This document shows, piece by piece, positions 12,756-24,016 of a DNA stretch of 64,000 nucleotides (positions are counted from its first letter, which is position 1; each line of letters starts with the position of its first letter). The stretch covers positions 16,969,445 to 17,033,444 of the forward strand of contig CM065713.1 in NCBI GenBank assembly GCA_017654935.2, given 5' to 3'. Source of the stretch: Phymorhynchus buccinoides (taxonomy: Eukaryota > Mollusca > Gastropoda > Neogastropoda > Raphitomidae). The notes under the pieces were generated by a model. That model searched no databases. It saw nothing but the letters and a program-made list of their open reading frames with translations, and was not told where the DNA came from. A program made the position numbers and the translations under genes.

Positions 12756-12892
12756 AATTTTGGAATCCGGGAAAATTCGGAATCTTCCCCGGGAAGATTC
12801 CGAATGTTCCCAACCCTGGGAAGATTCTGAATTTTCCCAAGGTTGGGAGAATTCCGAATTTTCCCGGGAAGATTCCGAATTTTCCCAAGCAG
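12752..12892. repeat. GGGAA..ATTCC..TTCCC palindromic minisatellite
   Basis: About seven alternating direct and inverted copies of GGGAAGATTCCGAATTTTCCC-like motifs. Each junction can fold into a short hairpin. From 12893 to 13222 nothing recognisable is seen. Confidence 0.8.
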
Positions 12893-13222
12893 GTGACTGC
12901 ATGCTGTAGAAATCAAAATAACATAACAAACGCACCACCTCGCCAGAATTGGTCTCAAGATTTTAATGGGGAAAAAACCCTACAAGTTTCCATGTGATAA
13001 CACATAACTGTAAAACGTCTGAGAAATTAAAAGATTACAAAAACATTTCTTATCTGTGTAACCGCAATAAAAGTTTGTATTACAAAATGTAATGTCATAA
13101 ATCATCGCTCTCACATACACACCTGCTTATACACCTTTCACAAACACAAACTGGCATATGCAGGCACATATGCACGCTGTCGCGTATAGTTCAGTAAATG
13201 GACAAACGCACAATTCACATGT

Positions 13223-13787
<565 letters not shown>

Positions 13788-13789
<2 letters not shown>

Positions 13790-16045
13790 GTGCTTTTTGG
13801 TACTGATAAAGATGTGCTGTATGTATTTTCTTACATTCTTCCTGAGGGTTCGCCATATTGTGCTTATTTTATTTTGCCGATATCTAGACGCACAAATGGT
13901 GTTGCTTCGTTGGAAGATTTTTTAACCACGTGTTTATTAACCTACAAGGATGTTTCCATTTTGCTTTGTGGTGATTTGAACTGTAGGACATCAAATGTTT
14001 CTCATCACTGCCAGGGTACTCTTGGAGTACCAGATTTTCAAAAAACAAGCCATCCCGTTAGTATTGACAGAGTATCGCAAGATTCAGTTCTAAATGATTA
14101 TGGCAGATTGTTGAATTTATGTACTGTGTTTGACATGTGTATGCTTAATGGTATGTGTTATGGCGACCAACAAGGTTGCTACACGTATCTGACACAGACA
14201 CGTCAATTACTATTTTATCATGTCATGTGATTTATATGCTTTCTTATGTGATTCTTGTGAAATGCGTGTATCTGATAAAAATTGACTCAGATCATATGCT
14301 AGTGGAATTACATGTCAGTTGTTGTCATGTTAACCGCGAGCACGTGCAAAGCGACACTAGTTTTGTTTTGGAAAAGTTTGTTTGGATCGAAGATCACGCT
14401 GTTGTCTATAATGAAAATATCTCATCACGGGAATTTAGTGGGGGAATAGATCATGCTGTTAGCTATATTTAATAATTGTATTAAAGATGCTGCCACAGAT
14501 ATGAAAAAACGCATTAATGTTAGTGATAATCAAAAATCGAAAGATTGGTATGATGCAGAATGTCGTCTAAAAAAGAAGGAAGTTCGGAATTTGCTCAAGA
14601 AATTTAAACGCACTTTAAAAGATGATGATCGAGATAACTATTGTATGGCAAGGCGAGAATATAAACACTTACTGAAAGAAAAGATAAAACAATTTAACGA
14701 AAAACTGTTGGCTGAGCTAGTTGGGTCCATATATAATCAAAAGGAGTTTTGGAACACTGAATTTAAACGAAAACAGCCTGCCAATAAACTTAGTGTTGAT
14801 ATTTGGTATTAACATTTTAAGACACTTCTTACTAGAGATGTTGATTCCAGAAATAAACCATCCATAGTGATAGATGACGATTTAGAAGATAATATAAACC
14901 GTCCCATTACAAAAGAGGACGTTATGCTTCCTGCACGTAAAATAAAACATAGGAAGGCTGCTGGACCAGACGGAATAATAGGTGAACTGCTAAAGTATGC
15001 TTGTAAAACAGATTGTATTTTAGCTTTTCTGGTAACATTTTTCAATGCTTTATTTGACAGGGGAGTTTATCCCGATAACTGGACTCAAAAAAGGTGACGT
15101 CAATAATCCTAACAACTACAGGGGAATATCTTTATCTGACACAACTAGTAAACTGTACAGCACTATTATTAACCACAGATTACAAGAATGGGTCGAAGAT
15201 AACAATATAACTGGCGAGTTTCAAGCAGGATTCAAACGCAATTATTCTACTGTTCTAATGTATACCTTAATGGCATTTGTGCAAAAGCAATTTTCCTTAA
15301 ACCGTAAGTTATATGTTGCCTTTATAGATTTTGAGAAATTAAAAATAAATCTACAGAAAAGCAATATTATCGTATTTAGAAAAGGTGGATTTTTAGGAGC
15401 TAGAGAAAGATGGACATATAATGGAATGCGTATGCCTGTTGTGAATGTATATAAATATCTGGGAACTTATTTTTCTACTAAACTTAACTTCATCTTTGCC
15501 TGTAAAGATATAGGTAGCAGAGCTAAGCATGCATTGTTATGTATCATGCAGAGGTTGATTAGTCTTGAAAACCAGCCATTTGATTTATATATGAAACGTT
15601 TCGATTCACCAGTACATCCTATTGTATTGTATGGTTCGGAAATGTGGGGTCTTTTTGATGCTGCTATGCAGGTAGAATCCGTTCATTTATATGCACTGAA
15701 GACATGTTTAAGGGTTAATATGCAAACACCAAATGATTTAGTATACGGGGAAACCAATAGGAATCCAATCTATTTAAATTATGCGGTAAGTTGTGTTCGT
15801 TACTGGATAAAACTAACAGAAATGGAGAATTCAAGATTGCCTAGAAAAGCTTACAATATGTTGTATAATCTGGACGCAAGAGGAAAATCAAATTGGGTTT
15901 CGAGAGTACGTGTTAAGTTACATGAATTGGGGTTTGGATTTGTGTGGTTTCAACAAGGGGTTGGTAATATTAATCAATTTCTTCGCGAATTTCGTTGTAG
16001 ACTGGTTGATTGCAGATGGCAAATTTGGTCAAGCCATGTGCAAGA
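13788..16045 (+). mobile_element. LINE A copy: endonuclease/RT non-LTR retrotransposon with internal deletion
   Basis: Several frames combine. First comes an APE-type endonuclease tail (13790-14230) with LLCGDLNCR and DYGRLLNLC, then KIDSDHMLVEL (endonuclease SDH motif), then an RT N-terminal region at 14453-15097 (WYDAECRLKKKEV, KAAGPDGIIGELL) with one stop at 14810. After a frameshift come KKGDVNNPNNYRGISL, GEFQAGFKRNYST and YVAFIDFEK. There the frame jumps in phase at about 15337-15340 to LKINLQKSNIIVF, so motifs B and C of the palm are gone. The thumb and C-terminal region follows ([32 protein letters not shown]). The copy cannot make active RT. It starts at a (CT)n tract and ends in a GT/GC tract. 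It is the same family as 24937-25693 and 40649-57560. Confidence 0.9.
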
Positions 16046-16053
16046 TAGTGAGC

Positions 16054-16115
<62 letters not shown>

Positions 16116-16232
16116 GTGTGTGTGTGTGTGTGCGTGCGTGCGTGCGCGTGTGCGTGCGTGCGTGTGTGTGTGTGCGTGCGTGCGCGTGTATGTGCGTGTG
16201 CGTGTGCGTGCGTACGTGTGTGTGTGTGTAGC
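16046..16232. repeat. GT/GC alternating tract
   Basis: CGCGCGCG followed by GT with interspersed GCGTGCGT over about 185 bp, with strong Z-DNA-type alternation. It extends the LINE A frame artificially to 16436. Confidence 0.95.
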
Positions 16233-16600
16233 TGCGTCGATTATCTTAAAAACTACTGGACGGATATCAAATTTGGCAGAGGCGTAAACATCTTCAAAAG
16301 GAAGACCTTGGAGTTTGACCTTGAAAACCGAAATTTTCTTCTTTGGGCTATTTATTTCATGTCCAAGCTGTATCTCGTGAACCAGGGAACAAAATCGCTT
16401 CAAATTTTGTGTGATGGTGCAGAGATGTTCCAGTAAAAACAAGTTATAGCTGTGCTGACCTTGACCTTGAGAACCGACATTTCTCCATGTGATCTTTCAC
16501 ATCATTGGACTTATGTTGTTCAAACTTCGTACGTATATGCCTTGGTTTACAGTAAGTCTGAATTTAGAGTACTGATCACGGACGTAGGCCTTGGAGATGT
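16233..16600 (+). repeat. Repeat family N fragment (CCTTGACCTTGA motifs)
   Basis: GACCTTGAAAACCGAAA, TATCTCGTGAACCAG, CAAATTTTGTGTGA and TGACCTTGACCTTGAGAACC match blocks in 20846-21835. No coding potential. Confidence 0.7.
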
Positions 16601-16619
16601 AAAACTGGTGTTTTAGAGA

Positions 16620-16739
<120 letters not shown>

Positions 16740-17500
16740 CCTGTTAATAACGACCAGGAGAGCTATTACATGTACTTAGATTTCAAAACCTTTCATTTGC
16801 AGGATGAATGCGTGAACTGCTTCAAATATATTGACATTGTCTTGAAGGGGAAAAGAAGCATTGCTGAATACTGTAGTAGGTTTGTAATAAAGACATGCTC
16901 TTGTGGAAGTTTATTGGTGGTATTTGTACGTTGTGTAATGTAATTAGGACAGTGAATGAGAAAGTGTTTAGCAGTTTCTTGCGGATATCCACAAGAACAA
17001 AAAGCATCAATAGCAATGTGTCTGTTACAGAGATCGTGGTGATTTAAATCACCCATCCCAAATCTAAGTCCACAATTAATTATTTGTTCTTTTCTACTCC
17101 CTTGATAATAATAGGGTGGTGCATGTGTATCATTAAAAGAAAGAACACTTTTAAGGTGACTGATGGATTGTTTGTTGAATTTCAGGAGGAAGAGAATTCC
17201 AGATGGATGTGGTCGATGGAAGAAAGGAATTAGTGAAAATGTCTGAATTATGGCGAGGAACAATACGCTCAAAAGGTCTACGTGAATGGTATGGGTTAAC
17301 AGAGGAAACTAAGTGTGGGAGTAGATCAGAGAAATAATTTGGACAAGAATTATGAATGATTTTGTGAAACATTATAATTTTATGTCTGCGACGTCTCTCT
17401 TTTAAAGTGCATTCTTGTAGTAGCTTTCCATGACTGGTTCCTCGAACTGTGCCTGTAGTAATGCACAGGGCTTCCAGGTAAGAGACATTTAAAACTGTAT
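16740..17500 (-). mobile_element. LINE E: C-terminal fragment of a non-LTR retrotransposon, antisense
   Basis: On the reverse strand: GTVRGTSHGKLLQECTLKER and a following RRRHKII; then FHKIIHNSCPNYFSDLLP and IWNSLPPEIQQTI; and, after a frameshift near 17160, CGLRFGMGDLNHHDL and FCSCGYPQETAKHFLIHCPN. The CxC...H...C arrangement is the zinc-binding end typical of several animal LINE ORF2 proteins. The palm is missing, so only the last quarter or so remains, with one frameshift. Confidence 0.8.
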
Positions 17501-17589
17501 TAACACGAATAATATAACTATCTTATTCTTTTCTTAAATAATGTTTCTCCCTATCAGATTATTAATAAGTACTTTATTTCTTCATTTAT

Positions 17590-17795
17590 TTATTAGCCCC
17601 AAGCTATGTTTGTTTGGTCCGTCCTTCCGTCTGTCCGTCCGCGCGCGCGTCTTTACGTGGCGTTTTCTTGTAAACCATTAACGTTATTTACTTCAAATTT
17701 GGTATACACTTTTCAAAGGATGTTACCTACCGACTGTTTGTTCTGGTTTTATTTCAAGGTCAAAGTCACGCCGGCTATGGGGGCTAACAGATGAA
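17590..17795 (+). repeat. Repeat family N fragment
   Basis: GTCCGTCCTTCCGTCTGTCC, TTCAAATTTGGTATACAC and CAAGGTCAAAGTCACGCC are diverged versions of the 20846-21835 unit. Confidence 0.55.
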
Positions 17796-18009
17796 TGAGG
17801 TCAGAGAGGTAGACAGATCCAGATGAGCTGACAGCATTGAAACGGAGGCAAGCAATGTAGATAGTATCTACATTATTATACAATGACAAATGTATTATGC
17901 TCGCTGTCTGCCAATCTGTTGAAATAGATGTTGTTTGCATATTTAATGACTTTGTCTGTAAAACTGTCTTGCATATTTAACGACTTTGCTATATTTAGTA
18001 ATGCTCCTT

Positions 18010-18234
18010 GCATTTCTAATGACTTATGCATGTCTGTGTGTGTGCGCATGTATGTGCAATATGTTTATGTATACGTGTGTATGTATGTGTGGTGTGTGTG
18101 TATATGTATGTGTGTATCTTTGTGATATGTGCGTGTATATCAAAGGGTTCATGTGTAATATGTGTTCATGTGAACATACCATTCTTTTATGTTTGCATTT
18201 TTGTGTCATTTCAAACTTGTCTTAGGCCTTTTGT

Positions 18235-18301
<67 letters not shown>
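18010..18301. repeat. GT-rich DNA followed by (AGT)n
   Basis: Imperfect TGTGTATGTATG units to about 18135, then a pure AGT trinucleotide tract at 18236-18300. Confidence 0.85.
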
Positions 18302-18384
18302 CTTGCTGATCATGTTACTGATATCTTTTTCGTGTTGTTATTCTATTTTGCTATAATAATAATAATAATAATAATGAGGAAGAT

Positions 18385-18506
18385 TTATATAGCGCCCATC
18401 CTACTATGTAGGCTACAGGGCGCTTTACACAGAATTGAAATGGAATTTTTTTTTAAACATGTGTAAACCGCCCTGTAGCCTACTTCGGAGGATGGGCACT
18501 ATATGA
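18385..18506. mobile_element. 46-bp-arm hairpin flanked by ATA/ATT repeats
   Basis: The left arm at 18385-18430 (TATATAGCGCCCATCCTACT, GTAGGCTACAGGGCG) pairs with 18461-18506 (CGCCCTGTAGCCTAC, GATGGGCACTATATGA) around a 30-bp T-rich loop. (ATA)n lies on the left and (ATT)n on the right. The TATATAGCGC motif resembles the 3' end of the CR1-like LINEs here. Confidence 0.85.
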
Positions 18507-18584
18507 ATTTGCCCCATTATTATTATTATTAGTAGTAGTAGTAGTATTAATATTTTTATTATTATTATTATTATCATTATTACT

Positions 18585-19030
18585 AGCGCAACGCTGAGTA
18601 CCGGTAAGGCCTAGTAACGGTAACGCCTAGTAACGGTAACGCCTAGTAACGGTAACGCCTAGTAACGGTAACGCCAAGTACTGGTAACGCTGAGTACAGC
18701 AAATTTGAAGCGTTGGCGCTGCTCTGAGAGTGACGCGCTCTCCCTAGTAACGGTAACGCATAGCAACGGTAACGCCAGGTACTGGTAACGCTGAGTACAG
18801 CAAATTTGAAGCGAATTGGTTCAGAAAAGGGGGAGTTATAAGGCCCTGTTTCGCGTTGGCGCTGCTCTGAGAGTGATGCGCTCTCCCTAGTAACGGTAAC
18901 GCCTAGTAACGGTAACACCAAGTACTGGTAACGCCGAGTACAGCAAATTTGAAGCGATTCGGTTAAGAAACGGCGGAGTTATAAGGCCCCGTTTCCCGTT
19001 GGCGCTGCTCTGAGAGTGACGCGCTGTCCC
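18585..19030. repeat. GTAACGCC minisatellite with a higher-order unit
   Basis: A 16-bp unit (TAGTAACGGTAACGCC) repeats from about 18605 to 18690. It then recurs within a larger unit containing CAGCAAATTTGAAGCG, TTGGCGCTGCTCTGAGAGTG and CGCGCTCTCCCTAG, starting near 18700, 18795 and 18945. A short related block lies at 30353-30425. Confidence 0.8.
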
Positions 19031-19480
19031 GCTTCTCTTCAAATTTGCTGCCAGGCTTTGCCCCGGCCACAGCAAGCCTGACAGCAAATTTGAAGCGATT
19101 CGGTTAAGAAACGGCGGAGTTATTTGTGAAAAGGTGAAGCAGCGTATAGCACGCGCGTTTATGAATCGATTCGCTTCCGGTTTGGCACTTCGATAGTCAC
19201 CGTCCCAGGTCATCTACCTGCCAAATTCGAAGGCAATCGGCCCAGAAATGCCGGAGATACGGGCGCCGAGAGGCCGGCGGATGCGCGTTTCGCGCATTTG
19301 CGAAACCGCGCAAATGATACGGCCGCCTCGGTTGCCGTTGCCGTTGCCGTTGCCATCGCCCCGTTAGGGCTCACAGCAAATTTGAAGCGATTCGGTCGAA
19401 AAACGGCGGAGTTATAAGGCCCGTTTTGTGTTTCACACACACACACACAACTTTGCCTTTTTACTATATGATGATTATTA
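19031..19480 (+). repeat. Interspersed repeat family H, long copy
   Basis: Contains GCTTTGCCCCGGCCACAGCA, GAAGCGATTCGGTTAAGAAA, AAATTCGAAGGCAATCGGCC and CAAATTTGAAGCGATTCGG, and ends with CACACACACAC, CTTTTTACTATATGATGAT. It matches 31612-31985. It carries an extra GC-rich segment at about 19248-19360 (CCGAGAGGCCGGCGGATGCG, then GTTGCC repeats) that the other copy lacks. Confidence 0.8.
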
Positions 19481-19628
19481 TTATTATTATCTATAATGCT
19501 GTTTGGCAAATTTAATGACTTGTCTTTAATGCTGGTTTCATATCTACTAACTTCTATACAACATTGTTTACATATCTACTGATTTTTGTATAATCCTGTT
19601 TGCATGTCTAATGACGTTTTCGTAACGC

Positions 19629-19850
19629 TGTTTGCTTATCCAATGCCCTCTATGGTGCTGTTTGCATATCCAATGCCCTCTATGGTGCTGTTTGCATATC
19701 CAATGCCCTCTATGGTGCTGTTTGCTTATCCAATGCCCTCTATGGTGCTGTTTGCATATCCAATGCCCTCTATGGTGCTGTTTGCATATCCAATGCCCTC
19801 TATGGTGCTGTTTGCATATCCAATGCCCTCTATGGTGCTGTCTGCATATC
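19629..19850. repeat. 30-bp minisatellite, 7 copies
   Basis: Young, nearly identical units of TATCCAATGCCCTCTATGGT plus GCTGTTTGCA. The period equals 10 codons, so all frames stay open without being genes. It is an amplified member of the surrounding old array. Confidence 0.95.
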
Positions 19851-19939
19851 TGCTGACTGTGATGCTCTTTGCCTATCTGCTGTCTTATCTATAAGGCTTT
19901 GTGCATGTCTAATGACTTCTTTATCAGTAATATATATTT

Positions 19940-20130
19940 AGCTGTGGCGGTACCATAGCCGATGAGGTTTAACTGAGGCGTGGTTACCGCTACACCTATC
20001 TATATTGTTAAAAACTCGGGACTTTACTGGTGTTGCACTGCCTCCAGGCATTGCACCCAGTATTGTTCCCACCATCTTTGTATTTACAAATGTCCCATAT
20101 GTGTCTATGACCGAGAGGACGTAAAACATC
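19940..20130 (+). repeat. Interspersed repeat family G, longest copy
   Basis: Left part GCGGTACCATAGCCGATGAG and GGCGTGGTTACCGCTACA, with short inverted ends GTGGCGGTACC / GGTTACCGCTAC; right part GGGACTTTACTGGTGTTGCA, ATTGTTCCCACCATCTTTG and ATGTCCCATATGTGTC. TAGCCGATGAGG fits a Pol III A box. Inserted in the old 30-bp array. Confidence 0.75.
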
Positions 20131-20845
20131 ATTTTCACCATGACTTCTTTATCATGCTGTTTTAATTTCTTCTCTGTTGTGCTATTTGCATATCGGGTGA
20201 CTTCTTTATAGTGCTATTTGCATATTGGATGACTAATTTATAGAGCTATTTGCTCATGTAATTACTTCTATAGAAAATATGATATGTGCACTTCTAATGA
20301 CTTCTCTGTAATGCTGTTTGCATATTTAATGATTTTTTGTATATGGCTGATTGTATATCTAATTAATTTCTTATAATGACTTTCTATAGTGTTGTCTATC
20401 TAATGGCTTTATCTATAATGCTGTTTTGTATATCTAAAGACTTCTTTATATTGTCGCTTGCATGTCTCATGGTTTCTCTAAAATATTGTGTGCATAATCA
20501 ATTACTAACATATAATGCTGTTACCATATCTAATGACCCCTCTATGATGTTGTTTTGCATATCTAATTACTCCTCTATAATGTTGTTTTGCATATCTAAT
20601 AGCTTCTCTAAAACGTTCTGTACATATCTAGTGACTTATCTGCAATGCTGTTTGTATGTCTAATGAATTTATATATAATGCTATTTTGTTCATCCAATGA
20701 CTTCTTTTAAATGTTTGCATGTGCAATGACTCCTCAATAACGCGGTTTGCATATCTAATCACTCATCTTTTATGCAGCTTGCAAATCTAACGACTTCCAT
20801 ATAATGCGGTTTCCATATCTAATGACCTTTGTGTATAACGTTGTT

Positions 20846-21835
20846 AGTCCGTCACCAAGACGGACTATTGCGATGGGCTGGTTTGTATTTTTGTTTGTTT
20901 GTTTGTTTTTTGGTTTTTTTGGTTTTTTTCTGTCTGTCCCAAGGATATCTCCCGAACCGCTTGACCGAATCGCGTCAAATTTTGTGTGAAGGTGTGCCTC
21001 CTTAATAGGAAGAGATCGGCGCAAACCATTTTGCCGTCGTGACCTTGACCTTGACGTACGACCTTGAAAACCGAAAATCTATTTTTAGCCATATCTCGGG
21101 CACCGATCAACATAGGATGTTGAAACTTGGTATGAAGGTGGTTTGGCTTATGCCCGTTCTGATGATGGCATACCGATCAAGGTCAAGGTCAAGGTCAAAA
21201 AGATCGCTGAGCCTGAAAATCGGAGGGTCATTTTTTTCTCCTTCTGTCTGTCCCAAGGATATCTTTCGAACGGGTTGACAGAATCACGTCAGATTGTGTG
21301 TGCTGGTGTGTCACCATGAGAGGAAGGCATCCGCGCAAACCATATTGCCGTCGTGACCTTGACCTTGGCGTACGACCTTGAAAACCGAAAATCTTTCAGG
21401 GGCCATAACTCCCACACCGTTAGTGTTAGAGTCTTCAAATTTGGCATGAAGGTACTTTGGCTTATGCCCGTTCTGATGGTGGCATACCGATCAAGGTCAA
21501 GGTCACGGTCCGGGCGATCCGTAGGCCTTGAAAGTGGTAGGGGTCTACACATTGGGTTTTAAGCCATATTTTCCACATTGGTACTTGACAGAAGCGCTTC
21601 AGATTGTGTGTGGTACTGTATACCCTAGAGAAGAAAACATCCGAGCATAAATTATCACCATGCCGACCTTGACATTGAAGTGTGACCTTGAAAACCGAAA
21701 TTTCCTTCTTTGCGCTATATGTTTCTTCTTCAAGCTGTATCTCGTGAACTAGAAGACAGAATCCCTTCCAATTTTGTGTCAGGATGTGACACTCTACGGG
21801 GTGTCGCAAGTGCGTGGCATTGCTGGTGACGGACA
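20846..21835 (+). mobile_element. Non-autonomous element with 11-bp TIRs; family N full copy
   Basis: The left end GTCCGTCACCA (20847-20857) is the inverse of TGGTGACGGAC at about 21824-21834. The left end also forms a perfect hairpin, AGTCCGTC/GACGGACT, at 20846-20866. The interior holds about three diverged 300-bp units beginning near 20937 (TCCCAAGGATATCT), 21251 and 21575, each with TGACCTTGACCTTG and CGACCTTGAAAACCGAAA; the first two add GATCAAGGTCAAGGTCA. No open frame resembles a transposase. The element interrupts the old 30-bp array. Confidence 0.7.
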
Positions 21836-21954
21836 TGTCTGCCGCTCGGCGACGCCCTTGTTTGCATTTTGATTGAAGATTTTGTTTAACGTCCTCCGGC
21901 ATGGCATAGGCACGTGTAAGACATTTCTGAGTATTAAAGGTAAGAAAACCTTGT

Positions 21955-22545
21955 TTGTATACCTAATGACTTGTCTATAATGCCGTGTGAACGTGTTGTT
22001 TGTATATCTAATGACTTGTCTATAATGCCGTGTGAACGTCTTGTTTGCATATCTAATGACTTGTCTATAATGCCGTGTGAACGTGTTGTTTGTATATCTA
22101 ATGACTTGTCTATAATGCCGTGTGAACGTGTTGTTTGCATATCTAATGACTTGTCTATAATGCCGTGTGAACGTGTTGTTTGCATATCTAATGACTTGTC
22201 TATAATGCCGTGTGAACGTGTTGTTTGCATATCTAATGACTTGTCTATAATGCCGTGTGAACGTGTTGTTTGCATATCTAATGACTTGTCTATAATGCCG
22301 TGTGAACGTGTTGTTTGCATATCTAATGACTTGTCTATAATGCCGTGTGAACGTGTTGTTTGCATATCTAATGACTTGTCTATAATGCCGTGTGAACGTG
22401 TTGTTTGCATATCTAATGACTTGTCTATAATGCCGTGTGAACGTGTTGTTTGCATATCTAATGACTTGTCTATAATGCCGTGTGAACGTGTTGTTTGCAT
22501 ATCTAATGACTTTTCTATAATGCCGCGTGAATGTCTAATTAATTC
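21955..22545. repeat. 45-bp minisatellite, about 13 copies
   Basis: Almost identical units of TCTATAATGCCGTGTGAACG, TGTTGTTTGCATATC, TAATGACTTG. The period equals 15 codons, so long open frames on both strands are artefacts. It derives from the same old unit plus a GCCGTGTGAACGTG insertion. Confidence 0.97.
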
Positions 22546-22560
22546 TCTATAATGTTAAAT

Positions 22561-23660
22561 GAAATATTATATTCTCATACCTCTCGACTTAATTGTGATG
22601 CTAACTAATGTCTTTCTGGATATCATGTTTTATTGTATAAGGACTTTTATATTTTTTCAAAATCATTATAAAAATGGTATCTGCATTATTTGGTGACGTA
22701 TTTCGATGAAATGCTTCCTACACAGTTAATTGTTTCGTATGCCTTTGGCATATCAAATGAAACGTTTATGATACATACAGTCTACATACCTAATGACTTA
22801 TTCGTGCTGCTTTGGTACATTTAATGTCTAATGAGTTGTTAATGATTCTGTCTGCTACATTATATTGTGAACTATTTATGATGCCGTCACCATATTTATG
22901 CTCTTATTCTCATAAATTACATGTAGTTATAAGATTGTTTATTTATCCAATAACGTATCTATGACTATTTCTGCACGTCTAAGGTCTTAGTTATAATCAT
23001 ATTTACATAAGGATGAAACGTAGGTGGCAGCGCAGATGTCGTGACCTGGGGCTTAGGTAATGTTAGTGCCCCCCCCCCCCCCCCCCCTCACAGTACCAAA
23101 GTACCATGTACCTATCTGCATGCTCATAATTATGGGCAGCGTGTCATTCATCCTCGTTCTCGTTATTTCTTTTAAATATCTTATTGATATGGGTGCACGC
23201 TTGCATGTGTGCACGTAGGCATAAGATTCCTCCTGACAATAGTCGAACTAAGTATACTATCTGAACAACGCTTTGTGTTTTACAAAAAGAAAAAAGAAAA
23301 AAAAAGCGATATTTTGATTGTGACCTTTTCTTTCTTCATTTGCATGTGCATATTTTCTTGTTTCAAGTGCTAGATGTGAACGTCGCTGGTCAAGCATAAA
23401 TAACCTGCCACTCTAGTTTTATTCGTGGAATGCGCGTGTTTGTGTTTTCTTTTTCTTTTCGGGTTTGCTGTCATTGTACCATAATGTTTGCAAAGAATTA
23501 TCCCGAATAAACTTTGTTGATATGCATGTATGTATGTTTGTATTTTGTATTACAGCCGTCAAGTTAAGTTAGATGAGTAGCAGAAATGCTTACGAGCACA
23601 CTATAAGCTTTAAGCTGCTCTAACTGTATTCAACTCAACAAAACTTCAGTATATCATACT
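22561..23660. other. AT-rich stretch without genes
   Basis: Faint remnants of the 30-bp array persist to about 22990. A C run lies at about 23071-23087 and an A-rich AAGAAAAAAAG patch near 23286. No coding region or RNA gene is supported. Confidence 0.6.
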
Positions 23661-24016
23661 AACAGCTGTGACAGCGTAAAATGTAACAACGGCGCAAAAT
23701 GTAACAATTGTTACATTTTGCGCGGGCTGCCCGCGCAAAATGTAACAATGTTCGATTTTGTTACATTTTGCGCTAGGCGCCCACCTTTTGACGAAATTAG
23801 CAAAAATAATGGCAGAGTTTATCGTCATTACAGATCAAATCGAAGTAAAATCTTCAAGGAGTTGATGAATTTGTCTTCATCATAATATACCAAATCGAAA
23901 GATTAAAAAAAGTCTACATCTAAATTTCCAAATGTTTCTTTGCTTGCTTGTATGTTTCACACGTTCTTTATTCGATTTAGCATTATTACTTATTATTACA
24001 AGGTGCAAAGTAAGCC

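Larger units (their letters stand above)
17928..22990. repeat. Ancient ~30-33-bp tandem array, interrupted
   Basis: A degenerate unit close to GCTGTTTGCATATCTAATGA plus CTTCTCTATAAT recurs at 17928-18030, 19491-19930, 20135-20845, 21905-22560 and, faintly, to about 22990. Foreign repeats sit between these blocks: 18235-19490, 19940-20134 and 20846-21905. The parts read as one old array of roughly 5 kb opened by later insertions. Two segments were re-amplified recently (separate entries). Confidence 0.75.

Noticed and set aside
15045..16436. 463-residue protein as an intact gene
   Set aside because: It is decayed LINE A with the RT catalytic motifs deleted and a C-terminal extension made by a GT/GC tract running into an unrelated repeat.
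19940..19990. tRNA gene or tRNA-derived SINE, based on an A-box match TAGCCGATGAGG
   Set aside because: No B box at the right distance and no cloverleaf could be drawn. The A-box pattern is short and degenerate.
21934..22552. Repeat-protein-like open frames of 188 and 193 residues on opposite strands
   Set aside because: They follow from a 45-bp tandem unit, a multiple of three without stops. Both strands are open at once, and neighbouring decayed units show no coding constraint.
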